A stretch of 64,000 nt of DNA from Linyphia triangularis (taxonomy: Eukaryota > Arthropoda > Arachnida > Araneae > Linyphiidae): positions 55,039,959 to 55,103,958 of the forward strand of contig OZ021726.1 in the NCBI GenBank assembly GCA_963978545.1, read 5' to 3'. The position numbers and the translations under genes were made by a program. Every line of letters begins with the position of its first letter. Position 1 is the first letter of the stretch. The notes under the pieces are model-generated. The model saw only the letters and a program-made list of their open reading frames with translations, was not told the DNA's origin and did no database searches. Below, one piece after another: positions 1 to 13,400 of the stretch.

Positions 1-1467
1 GAAACAGAAAAACCATAAAACTCAATCGACATCTGCAACGATCGCAATATTTTAAAATTCCTTTTGAAAACAGATTTCGAGAGCTTCTGAATCGAAACTC
101 GATCTCTTATAGAAATTTTTCTGAATGGAAATTGTTAAAAAAAAAATTTTTTTGTCAATAATCTGTTTAAAATCTGTTGCAGATAATCTGTTTAAAAATT
201 GTCTTAAAAAATTTGTGACAATAATATGTTTGAACATGTCTTATAATCCATTTATAAAGTGTCAAACGATCTGTTAAAATGGGTTGTGTAAGGCAAAATG
301 TTTTAAAATCCATATAACTTAGTAGTTTAAAAAATAGTTTAAATAATATTATTTATACTATTATTTATTCTAAGTAGTCATTTTCACCTTCCCCCTCCTC
401 CCAAAGAAAAAAAGTATACTTTAGCATAACGACACGACTTAGCGTTCCCACACCTATTTATTTTACATTACACCACTGTTTGCAATGGTTTTAAAATACT
501 TACTCATATAAATTTATTTTCATTTTTATATGCTTTATAGTTTTCTGGTAAAGATTATTTTAGTGTTTTTATTTATGTTCAAAAAAATTATTTTATATTA
601 ATTAGTCAAAATTTTAAACCCTACTTCGAATCTTTTGCATTTGAGCAGTACTTATGTTATTTAGCTGGGGGTTTTTTTAGAAATCATTGCTCTGACATTA
701 TGCTACAGTCGACTCCTTATAATTATCTAGTCGGAAATCAATTAAAACTACTTACAAAATATACTGAAGTTTAAAATAAAACTATTCATATGAGTAATAA
801 ATAGAAAATGAGAAATTATTAAATTATCTCAGATTTTACTTAGTTTTCTGAAATCGAATATAACAGCTTCGTTTAGACTGGCAAAGAAAACAATGAAAAA
901 AAATATCGCTTCATGTACAGTAAATCATTAAATATTGCTATGTTCAAATTATCATTGATCATGATGATAGGATCATGAAAAAGTGTGCATGTGCTCTATA
1001 ACTAACTGCAAAAGTGGGCTTCACAGTATCACAAAAATTATTAGTCGTTACCGCACGCTATAATTTTACTGGCTTTTGCCCATTTTATTGTGTAGGAGTC
1101 TGTTTTAATTTTATATTCTAGAGATCCTTCATCTTTTTGGAAAAAATTTTGCCCTAACAGAAACAGTGTCACAACATATATTTTACACCTACAAATGTTC
1201 TTGCCCAAATTATAATCAAGATAATTAGCATCAAAATTGATTTGTTAACTCAGTTATATTCTATGCCATCAATAAATATCTAAACTGTATCCGATTCAGA
1301 AACACGTGAAACAGAAACATGTTTTCGATTACTTTTCTAGAAAATATGTTATCTCTTTAAAATATATTTATATCGACTTTAAGTTTTTTTTTTTACAGAA
1401 GTTAACTTTCTATGTGTAATGCTTTTTAATGAATTGCTTTAAACTTTTCTACTCTTAATATTTCTAG
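1..1467. other. KHDC4 intron, no feature recognised
   Basis: AT-rich sequence ending in the branch/acceptor region of the first visible exon. No exon with KHDC4 N-terminal similarity, no delimited repeat and no RNA gene was seen. Confidence 0.6.
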
Positions 1468-4400
1468 ATTGGCAATAACCTCCTAAGTGGAAGAACAAAA
1501 ACTATTGGTGATCTTGTTACTGCCGAAGTTGATATCAATGATGCTCCTCTGAGTGCTAGAAATCTTTTAACAAGAGGGCATATGCAAGATGAAGTAAGTG
1601 CTTAACAATTGCTTATCGAATGTTTTCATGAAACAATTTTATTGCTGATCCAATATTCCATAAGAAGGGGGACTGACAAAAGTCTGTCAACCTATCATTT
1701 CTTCCTAAGCCCATTTTAATTTTTTTTCTATCTATTTATAACAAAATTAGATTAGGTTTCAATCACTTATGCATTTAAAAGTGAGATTTAAAAATATATA
1801 TATAGAAGTATTAGAGGTTCAATAATTACTCAGTCAAATGATCCAATATTTATTTCTGTTGCATATGATCCATTATAAGTAGACTTATTTTTCAGATTTG
1901 CAAATTCAGTGGGGCTGCAATATCAACAAGAGGCAGATACATGACGCCTGAGGAAAGGCAAACAATTGCAACTCCTGAGTTAGTATTTTTTTTTATATTT
2001 CTTAGCATTTACTCCAATTTTTACAGTTTTCTGAAGTGCTTGTGCAATTTTTTTAGATGCCGTCCCTTGTACTTAAACATTCAAGCTTCAAATTATGATG
2101 CAATTAAGGGTAAATAAATTTTTTATATTATCAGTATTTATATTGAAATTTTTAACATTGGTTCTATTCCAAAATTTCTTTCAAAATCATTTTTGTGTTT
2201 TAACTCTTATATTTAATCAACTAACTTTTTTTTTTTCCTTATGATTTCATTATTTTCTTGCATCTTTAACATAGTCTATTCAACTGTTAAATTCATTTCA
2301 GACCTGTAAAAATTAATGATCCATGCAGCTAAGAATATAAAAATTTAGTCTTTCAAGTTTTCATTTAGTTATTGTATATCCTAATGTTTATAATACTCAG
2401 AGTTCATCCTAGGCATTTTTCGAGGGGCGGCGCGCCCTGCCTGCCCTTTTTCTATAAAAATAGCGCCCTTCTTGCTCTTTTTTTATAAAAATAGCGCCCT
2501 TCCTGCCCTTTTTCAGAAAAAGTTTCATCCTGAAAGAATTCGAAAAACTTTCGTTTTTTCCCCTCCCAACAGTACGCAATATGTGGATCACCCCTATTGA
2601 AATCGGCTGTCGCGCATGCGCATTCATGTTCAAACGCGCAACGTTTATATCAGGGACTGAAACCATTGAGTAGATGTCTATATAACATGCTTCATTAGTA
2701 GGTGGATTGTAGGGCGCCGTCTTACAATTTCCCAAGTGCACATTAGTAAACTCCGATGGCCATTTCGTATGTGTTTTGATTAAGTGTATTTCGCTGGATT
2801 TTTACCATGCCTTCAAAATAGTGAAGAAAGGAATTTGAAAGACTTGAATAACTTAGTTAAAGGTTTATAACTATCAAATGTTTACACTAAGAATTTAAAA
2901 AGAATATTTCCGTTTGGACACGCGTAATCGCGATGTCCTCCTGTTAAATTTAGGGGGTGTTTTTGGTGATTTGCCTGTTACCAATTAATTTCTAAACATC
3001 CGTTTCATATTTAAAATTAAACATAACAGGAATGCAACCAAAATCCCAGATTATTTCCGATTTTTAAAAAAATAAAACTTCTATTATAGCTCACATAATA
3101 GCGGCATGCACGGCAAAAAAAATCGCCGTTTTGACGCTAAATTTGATCCGATTTTGAAAATAAAAAAATGCAAACATTTCAGGACATAGTCCAAGTTCTT
3201 TAGCCGGAATACTCCTTGTGATATCCCACAATGAATAACGTTAAATTTGGAGAAACTCTATCTGACAATAGCAAAACTAAGAGATGAAGTTTAAGGTTGA
3301 TTCATTAAAACTTTAGAAAATTTTGAAAGAGTGAAAAGTTCTTATCTTAATACATTTTCATTATACTAAAACATTCTTATATTAATTTTACTGTATTATA
3401 AAATTGATAATTTTATAAAAATTACTATTTGAAAATTTTACTGTGCATATTGCACTTTAATTTTAATAATTTTCTCAGTCTCATTTCAGCAGAATTAGGA
3501 CTGAAGCATTTTATCAGTATTTTGATATCTTTTAAGTTTCTGAGCGAGTTTTTGATTCACAGATTTTTGCATTATAATTTTTTTTTCAGAATATTGAAAA
3601 TTATTTATCGTGGTAGAAAAGTATAACAGTATTGAAATTGTGGCAGAAAACGCGTATTTCTGCAATTTGCCATTAAAAGTGCCCTCGTAAACAGGAAGTG
3701 CCCTTTTTTTGGAAAATAGCACCCTGCCCTTTTTCATTTCTAGGATGAACTCTGTAATACTTATTTAAAAATTGCATTTTGTTTAGAGAACAATATTATT
3801 ACTTCTAATATATAACTTAACTATACCTAAATCCATTGGAATCAAATTAAAATCTAATATGTTTATGTGTATAATTATTTAAGACAAATTGTTGCCTTGA
3901 AGTTGTTTTAAATTTAGTGTTATATGGAATCATGCAAATTGTGCTCATCCTTCTTCCGGGCTCGTTTCTCAAAACTGAATTGGACAATTAAAAACTCAGT
4001 ATGCATAACACATATTTCTTATCAATATACCTGTAAAATTTAACTGATGACTTAATTTAATTAATTCTGATCTCCTTTGTTTTTTATCTAAGTCATAAAT
4101 TTGTATCATTGCAGTTGCGATTCGTAGGATACAAGAAATAATCGATCATGAAGTTCTAGCTTCTGGTGTTCCTAAAAGTGCCACAGTTGGAGTTGTGACA
4201 TGTCCTCCAATTTCCACAAATGGCTCTGTAGGACCCACATCGAATTATCAGAATAATCATCACATTTCCACAGGTGTAAGTACTATTTTTTGAGCAAACA
4301 TTTGCTCTTTATAATATTCTTAACAATCTTTTCATTTTGATTTTTTTTATTAAAGAACCAATTCCAGATCTATTAACATTGGTCAAGTCAAGTTCATGTT

Positions 4401-7400
4401 ACATTTTCCCCCTATTAGATTTGTTTTACCTCATCTATGAATGTTTTATAAATGATATATGCAATTGCTGTTTTTAACCTATTTTCCATACTTTTCAGTC
4501 ACATTTTGTACAGGATAAGGTTTTTATAGGTCTCGAGCAAGCGCCAGCTGAATATCCAGTTAGAGAAAAAATATTAGGACCTGGTGTAAGTTATTTATAT
4601 ATCTATTTATTGATCAGTATTATACTTGTCAGCCAACCTACAATAACCTATTTTGTACAAATATTAAGATCATACTGTGTTTATATATAATACATATATT
4701 CCATAATTTTTACTGAAATTTTACCTTTTTAATTCACAATGTGTTGCTTCTACAAAACTGGCAGAAACACATTGTATACAAAGGGAGAAAATTGGATGTT
4801 GAAAGATAAATTAAATAAATCTCTGTTTAAAGAAATCTTAAATTCAAACATTTATGAGATAATATATGAGAGATAAAGTTGAATCGAATTTAAGTCAAAG
4901 CAAATTGAGAAGAAATCATGTTCTGTAGGCACAGGGAACATCCCTAATCAATCTTTATCATAGTCTTTGCAAGAGATCATTATCATACCTGACTAAAACG
5001 TGTTGTATTACCCTAATGCTTCTTGCAGTTTGTTCATTTAAATTTTTTTGTAGTATGAAGGCAAGTTGTAGATTAATCTTGATTCTAATTTGCAGGGTAC
5101 CTTCCTCCAGCACATCCGAACAGAAACTGGTGCAACTGTGACATTGAGAGGAAAGGGTTCTGGTTTCATTGAACCAACATCAGGAAGAGAAGCTTTTGAA
5201 CCTCTTTATATACACATTACGTAAGTGGGCTAAAGAAATACGAGTCCTTGAATGTTTCAGATATTTCCGTTGACTTGTGTGCAGATTTTCTCTCTATTAA
5301 AAAAAAGTAAGCAACCGCTGCATTGCCACTAACTTTTCTTTTTCTGATGCAAGGAGAACTGAAATTTTTAACACAAGCAGATTGTCTATCTCGCCTTGTA
5401 TTAACGCAAAATGGTGAATTTTTAATTACTTTTTTTTTAATTGAATTTTAAAATTTGGCTGTAAAGGTAATCCAATGGGAAAAAGGTTACCCCTACTCTT
5501 CTGTCTGAATAAATATTTGAAATATTTACTTTTTTCTATTGAAAAAAATATGGTTATAATTTTTTAAATCTTCTCTTGCGAATGGTATTAAAAATGTTGT
5601 TGGATGATAAAAAATTGGTTTGATACATCATGTTTTAGTAATCACTAAAACTCATATTTTTTGCTTCTCCTCTCCTCCGGAAGACTATTTTTCATCCGCA
5701 AAAGGTGTGGAGGAGACGCGAGTGTGAACAATAAAGTCATTGAGACTGTGGAGTCTGATAAATACTTTGAAATGATTTTTGACCAACAAATGAGTTTCGG
5801 CTTTTAATTGGTTAAATTTTAATTAGTTTTTTTTTTAATTACATTTTTTAAAATTTTGCATAATCTACGTGTATTCTTTTATTATTAACTTCCTTGGGTT
5901 CTTTTGTATTTTTGAATTGGCAACGATTGTACAGCCGCCATCTTTCAGATAGTTGTGTGTTTGTGTTCGTTAATTGTGCTATTCCGATTTCTTCAATTGT
6001 TTCGCCACAATTAAAAACTAAAGTTAGGAAGTTGTGACTGTTCTATAACTAATTTCAGTAAGGGTGGGGAATAATGCAAAATTATCTGCTAACGGTTAAA
6101 GGTATACAAATGGTAATTGAAATTATCATTAATATTTCGAGGCATTTAGTTTTCAATCCACGTTCAGTTTCGATTGGGAAATGCTTTTTATTGAGGTTGG
6201 GTGAGTTAATAATTGTTTTTTATTCCATCTATTATCATTGTTCTTTGCTGTAATATGTTTATATTCAAACTTGGCCATTGCTGTGTCTTAGTTAATTTTA
6301 ATTATTCATTAATAATTTCAGATTGTCGAAATTGTCAATTAGTAAATGGTTTTCTAAATTGGGTGTACTGTGAATTTTAAATAAACGATCTGTATGTATT
6401 TTTTGTGTGTATATAAAAGTTTTGAAATTTTTGTTGGCACCCTGTAATGCCAATAATTTTCTAATTTTCTGAGCAATAAAATCCTATGTGTAAGAGTATA
6501 CTGGCAACAATATTTTCATATAATGAGTGTATGATGTTTTTCAGGTCAAATTTTACTTTTATGTGTCATTAAAATTTCAATAACATCAACTATGAGTTTG
6601 GTTTTTGTATTAACAACAATTGTGTTGTTTTTTTTTGCAATGAGGAACTTTCACGTTTTTTGGTTTTATTTTTAAGTAAAAGTAAAGAAAAATCATGAAA
6701 AACAATACCATTCTTTCAAAAATTTGAGCTCGGATGGATAGTTAAAAAAATATTTAGTTTTTCACTTTGCGATTTTGGCGGGAAAAAGCCACTTTTGCGT
6801 GAACGTCAATGCGCAGATAATGAACCAGTCTAAAACCTGTTTTAGACGAGGTTTCTCCCTCGTTTTGCGAGTTTATCTCTGCGTAACCACGTCACTGGTT
6901 TTTTATGCGTTTTGGTCACATGACTTTTGCTTTGATTTCGGCTAATTTCAAACTCGATTTTTGATTAATTGAAAGCATAATGATAAAAAATAATTGCACT
7001 GCTCAAATATATTCGTTGGATAACACTAGAAAATACAAAAAATATTCATTTTCCTCACTTGTGCAAGTTCCTCGTTGAATTTGCTACTACTATATTGTTA
7101 AATAGGTTCTGTGAAGTATATTTTTATATCCTCAGATTTTTAAAGTGCTTTTTTAAGATAGATATTTTGTTTTGTTATTCTAATGTCCATGTTTTACATG
7201 GAGGAAAGATAAGAAGGGGGTACAATTTAGATTTTATGTACCTTCGATACAACTTTCCAATAATAAAAGACTCAGAGAACAGGTTCCTTAGTTGGAAGTT
7301 AGCTCTGGACCCTACATTTGAGTCAACATTCTTCTCTTGTAATTTCAAGTGATTGTAAACAGAGATAGAAAAATTTAATTGAGACTTTGCACAATTTTAC

Positions 7401-10400
7401 ATGCCTGGCATATGTAGAATTATGTATCTATGTTTATAAATGAAGAAGAAAGCATGTTCAAATTTTTTAGAATTTTTCTAACCCTGATGGTCTGAAAAAT
7501 ATTAAAGCAAATTTTTTTATTGTTTTAAGTTATTCCAAATTGTTCATGCACTGCCTTTTTTAATTTTCAGGCATCCCAAAGCTGAAGGACTTCAAGCTGC
7601 AAAAGCCCTGGCTATCAACTTAGTTGAAACTGTAAGTTATTTCTGTTTTTAACTTTATTTTTTTACTCAAAGCTTGTTGATGTTCAATAAGCGATTTAAA
7701 TTTATTTCTTGCATAAGTTATGGTATGAATTGTGTTATCTTTTGAATTGAATACTGTATACACTTTTGTTGGGTATTTTATATAAATATTTCATTCTACT
7801 TTCTGTTTTGTCTTTTCGTTTTATGGTTTACAATTCTTATTCAGGCTCATGTAGAATTTGCTCAATGGCAACAAACACAGCAGCAATCTGTTTTGCAACC
7901 ACTAACATCCATTGTGCTACCTCAGGCTACTCCAGTTGCATACCAAAATCAGGGTAAGATGCTGATTATACGTATTTATCTGCATTTTAATATTTATAAT
8001 AATCTTCATTTCCCATAGAAATAAATTTATTTATGCAATATTGAATATCTAGTATTGGTTTCTTTGAATTCCAACTTCATAAAATGCTGATAAATTTAAA
8101 GATCAATTTACTTAGTTTGTTTTCACTTTGGTGAATATTTGTGTTATTATTCATGATATTTAAATATACAAATGAATTTTTAACATGAGAGGAAAGATAA
8201 GAAGGGGGTGCAGCTTAGATTGTTGTACCTTCGATACAGCTTTCCAACATTAAAAGACTTGAAGAACACGTTCCTTAATTTGAAGCGAGTTCTGGAACCT
8301 ACATTTAAGTCAATAATTTTTTCATGTTTAGTTTCATAATGTTATTCATTTATTTTTGATTTTGTCTTGTACTTTTTGGCTGATTATTTCATATTTTTAG
8401 TGATGGTGACACCAACTGTCATACCTGGTACGCTTTCAGCTAGTGCTGGTGTTGTAGCTACAGGTATACAAATACCTGCATCTGTTGCTCCACCTGGTAA
8501 GAGTTTGTTTTTATTACATTTTTCCCATTGTATTATTTTTATAAAATTTGTGGGGAATTAGGAGCATAAGTTACACAAATGTATAACATGATGTTCAGTA
8601 AACTCTCGATTATCGGTTTTGTAGATTATCCACTGTCCTTTTTTCTTACCATAAATTACGAAATGTAGGCAAATGGAAGTACATGTGTTATAATAGAGAA
8701 TCACAGTGCAGAATCTATTTTTAGGTCGAAGAATGTTTAGGTATGGAGCGGAGTGAAACCATAAGTGGCCGAAGGTCACAGTGTATGTCAAACAGTCAAT
8801 ATAATTGGCTAGCTCCTCGATTCCTTACACAACAGTTTGTGCGTTTTTGTCAAACTATGCATACACTTTGGTAAGCAATTTGCGTTTGAGTTTAAACTGT
8901 CATGCACAATTTTATTTTAGTCTTTCAAAGTTATTGAAAAGAGGCAAGAAGTGTTTTTATAAATTCAAGAGACACTAGGGTTAATTACAAAAAAATTAAA
9001 ACTTACATAAAAAAAGCAAATGAGCTTGTAGTCTGGAATTGGAGAAAGCACTGTTAGAGACAAAGCAAAAGGATAAATTAATGCGATTTGCATTCACATC
9101 AGGCAACTCCTCATCAATGAAAAAAAAAAAAAATGAAAACTAGCACTTACAAAGAATTGGATGCAGCACTTTAAAAGTGCAAAAAGCTGGAACTGCCTGG
9201 CCTCCTTGGTGATTCAGTTTATCTCGATCAGCGTTGAGGTCTTAGTGAGAAATGCCTCGGCTACGCACCAGACCGTGTATCTGTCTGGACTGACCATTTT
9301 TACGGATAAAAAGAATAAGTTTGTCAGACTTTTTTTTCTCACCAACAGTTGACGGTAAGTACCCATATGTTTAAGTAATATAATTGTATGTTTAATCCAC
9401 ATATTGTAAATAAAATTGTTGTAACGTATTTTCCTGTAAATTTAAATAATTTCTTGACCATTTTGCAGATTATCCACGGAATTCAATTATCCGTGACTGC
9501 CACTCTATCCATTTCTGCAGATAATCGGCAGATTACTGTATATTCATTTAGTTTTTGGATCAATAGCTTGAATTGAAGTAAATACTTTACAAATTTTTAG
9601 GTACTGCTCTAACAACAGGTATTCAAAACCTAATGCATGCCAGTGTCCCTACTTTAGTATCCCCAGTTTCTGTTGTAACATCAGTTCCTGTATCAGTTCA
9701 AGGTAAGAACATCATCCAACTGTCTATGCTATCGTGTATGGTGTCGCATTTTTTTATGAATTTTATTTTCCTTAATTTTAAGTAAAGTGACCATAAGATT
9801 TGTAATTGAGTATCAAGATTCAGAATCTTTGAAAACGTTTGATCTCATGGTATAGAAACTGTAATTTTCCCGTGAAATCCATATGTTTTGGAGTGCTTGG
9901 TGTTTGTTGTAGCGCTTGGTAACCAAAATAACTAAAATTGCTATTTAAAAATGATTAGTGGATGATAATGTTAATATGGACCATAAAGAATATAAACCAA
10001 AGTAGTTGAATTTAGGAACAAGATAGTACATGCAAATACAAAAGCTTTTTATTTATAGGGCGAATCAATTGTATTTTGAAGGTGCTTGAACTTAGATATT
10101 TACTATCAATTTACTGGGTATCAATGCATATTTTCCTGTTTAACTTTAAAATATTCAACCGTTAGCTATTAATAATTTACTAGATTTTCCTTTGTATAAA
10201 TTATTTCTTTTTAAACTTGGATTTTCATTTCTTTACATATAATTCTAGCCATTTCACCTGCTGTTATTACCTATCCAACTTATGTAGCCAACACCAGCTC
10301 AATTCTAGCTAGACAAGCAGCTCCAATGTTAGCACGCACAGCCTCTCCAGCTGTCAGTATCCTCAGTGTAGTACCAACCCTTCCCACGGCTGGGGCCTAT

Positions 10401-13400
10401 ACAGTGGCTCGACCAAGGCCGCCTTATCAAATTCAATCTATGATGTATGCTAATATTCCTCCTCCACAGGTAAGCTGTTGTATTTTGAGGTTACAATCAT
10501 TTATGATCTCTAAGACATAAAACTCTTTCCTTTTGTTATGAAATTGTATTATGTCTAATTTGTTTTGACTTAAATTGCCTTAATTTTTTTTCCTACTTTG
10601 ATAATTATCTTTCAGTCATATGATTTGAATTGGTCAACACTGCAGTGTAAGCAAGCTGCAAAACTACTCACATTTTCAAACAGTGTAATGCAACTTCTAT
10701 ATGTTACTGTTTAAGAATTTGTTTCCTATGTACTAAATTAGCACCAAATTAATTCGAAAATGTTAATTTTTCAGCAAACAACTTTCACTCAAGCTTCTAT
10801 GCCCCCAACATCAATGATAATGACTTTCACAGAACCCACCAATTACGCTGTGACCTCCCGATTCACTCATCCTCCCCCTATGACACAACATGAGGCAGAG
10901 CTTGTGGCAAAGCACAGGTACTACAACAATGTGAATGCTTCTGTCGCTCCTCCTACAAACATACCCCCACCTAATTGGTAAGTTTATCTTCAAAGAAAAG
11001 ACCATTTATGCTAAATAGGTTGTGTTATTCTTTGTAGCTACTTAATTTTGAAAATGATACGAAAAAAGAACTTTAAAATTCATTGTTTTAAAATGGAAAC
11101 TTTATTGCATTACCTTTTATATAAGTCTAAGTCCAAAGTAGTAATGACCCACTTGATAGCTGTTGAGTTAGCACTAAAGCCATAGGTGGCAGGTTCGAAT
11201 CCAGGAGTTAGGCATGGATGTTCACTGTGGTTAGGAATCGCTACAAAAACATTTGGTATTAACTAAAACATGACCAGTTGACTACTTTTGGTCTAATTTT
11301 CTTACTGGATTTCTGAACTGGAAAATTTGCGCAGATATAAGGAAATATTAATGTCACAAGTGAAGAAAAAAAAAGGAAATAAAGAAATTTCAATTCAGTT
11401 TGGTGAAATGTAATTTAATTAAAATTTAGTAAACATACAAATTGTATGAGATTAGAATTGTAATAATAAATCTCCCAAAAAACAACTTGATGTTGTAAAA
11501 AAAGCCAGCCAAGTAAAATAATCAGGCAGGAAAAGTTGTGAAATCTAATGTTTGTCGCTAAGCAGCCGCGTTTAGTTTCTTTGGAGTACTTGTACACATT
11601 GGACTAAATTGGGATTATTTGGGAGAATCCCCATAGGCAATCATAACTTGACAGGCTAGAGTTATTTCAGATTAATCTCATTTCATTAGCTTCAGCTACT
11701 TTGCACCCATTGCACTGAATTGAGGTTAAGATTATAAAAAATCTAGCCTACCAAGTAATGATTGCCTATGGGGAATCTCCCTAATGATCCCAATTTAGTT
11801 CATTGTGTACAAATACCACAAAGAAACTAAACGCAGCCGCTTGGCTGCAAACATTAGATTTCATAACTTTTCTGACTGATTATTTTACTTGACTGGCTTT
11901 TTTTTACAACGTCAAGTTGTTTTTCAGGTGATATCAATTCTTTTTGTAGTGTTTTAAATGAGTAAGATTCTACTAATGGATATTTTAGCGTGAATAATCA
12001 TATCATCGCTCTAAGAAAAAAAGTGGCGTAAGCGACAACACCATTAGATTCATGTACTAGTCTTTGTATTGAGAATGACAATAAATATCATGATTAAATA
12101 TTTTTGAGAGATTTAGTTGTGCAATCCAAATCCTTTTCATTTCTTTTAAGAAGAAATCTTCCTTACCACAACAAGAAAAAATTTTCATAAGAAAAAATAT
12201 GCGCCTATTATAACTTGAGTACAAAAACATGCAGTTACATACTAAAAAATAAGTATTTATACACAGTAAGTAAAACATTCACCCAAAATACTTGCTTTTT
12301 ATGTGAAATTGAGGATTACCAGCTTTTGCATACGAATAAATGTATAAAAAATGTGTCTCAAAACAACTTTTGCTTTTGGTTTGAAATATAAGACTTGTTA
12401 TTATTTTAAGAGAATTTCAGCAAGCTTTAGTGATGGAGTCCTTAAGACATCACAATATCAGGCTTGTGATCAGAAGGTGCATGATTCGAATCCGACCAGA
12501 CGCCTAGAAAATTGTTTTAAATTGAAAGTAGTTGTCTAAGTAAAAAGTTGCAAAACGTGTTTTCAGTGCTTTGATAAAGCATGCCATTTAATTGAAAAGT
12601 ACGTCATTTTTGTTTTTTTGCTAATTGCACTATTTTAATAGTTCAACTAAAGTATTAAAGTCACTTCTTGAAAGTGAGCGAAAGGTGAATATTCGAAATC
12701 CATTCCTCTGTTTTCATTACTAAAGTCATTACCCAGGCTAAATTTCCCAACTTCTGGGATCATTTCTGGGGGGGGGGTGTAGACTAGGCCTGGGCGATGT
12801 TAACATTTCTGCATCGCGATATATCGGGAAGCAAACATCACGATGTTAACTATATTTTTTTTACAAAATACTATAAAACAACGTTTTCATAACACGCTTT
12901 GTAGCCGAAAGTTATGCTTACTTAGCTTTGCAACATTTTATTGAATTGATGTATGGAAGTTTATTTTAAGTAACATGAGCAGCGACCGAATTACTTTCAG
13001 AGGGATGCATAAAGCACCCAAGGGGTATAAGCCGGTTATTTTTTATTTTATTTTTTTTTTTGGTTTAATCCGGATTTTTCAATTTCTCTATCTTAATAAC
13101 ATTTTATTTTGTTGTTATCCACGGAAGGAGAGGAAAGAGGGGGGGGGGGGGGGAGGACAAGTGCACTTCCTGGTGGTGCACATGTTTCTTTAGTTATTGG
13201 ATATTCTTAATTATTAAATCAAAAACATACTTTATAATGAATATTTTATTACTTACTATATACAATATAACTATTAAACAATAAAAATAAAATAAATGCA
13301 TAACATTTAAAATTCTAATAATCTTTATTTTGTGCCAAAAAATCTCCATTTCAGCATTTTTAAGAAGCAATGTTGGACTGAGTAATTAATCTTATGGAAA

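Larger units (their letters stand above)
1468..7631 (+). other. KHDC4: KHDC4 exons coding the two KH-like domains
   Basis: Visible residues 15-105 (exons 1468-1593, 1896-1978, 2057-2109 and the start of 4115-4275) form the first KH-like unit, with [15 protein letters not shown] and RPLYLNI followed by the helix AIRRIQEII. Residues about 145-245 (exons from 4499 to 7631 and the next exon) form the second: QDKVFIGLE, then [18 protein letters not shown], where the GPGGTF loop stands where KH domains bind RNA backbone, then [19 protein letters not shown]. Conservation to human is much stronger here than elsewhere in the protein, so these exons are the safest part of the model. The exon ending 1978 uses the donor GTTAGT, less usual than the GTAAG donors of its neighbours. 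Confidence 0.9.

Noticed and set aside
2409..2741. 110-codon minus-strand frame
   Set aside because: It lies in the left end of a hAT-like element and includes its terminal tandem repeats; no transposase similarity.
7059..7352. 97-codon open frame in KHDC4 intron 6
   Set aside because: Its second half is the dispersed repeat 7197-7350, and the frame is not kept in the copy at 8184-8335.
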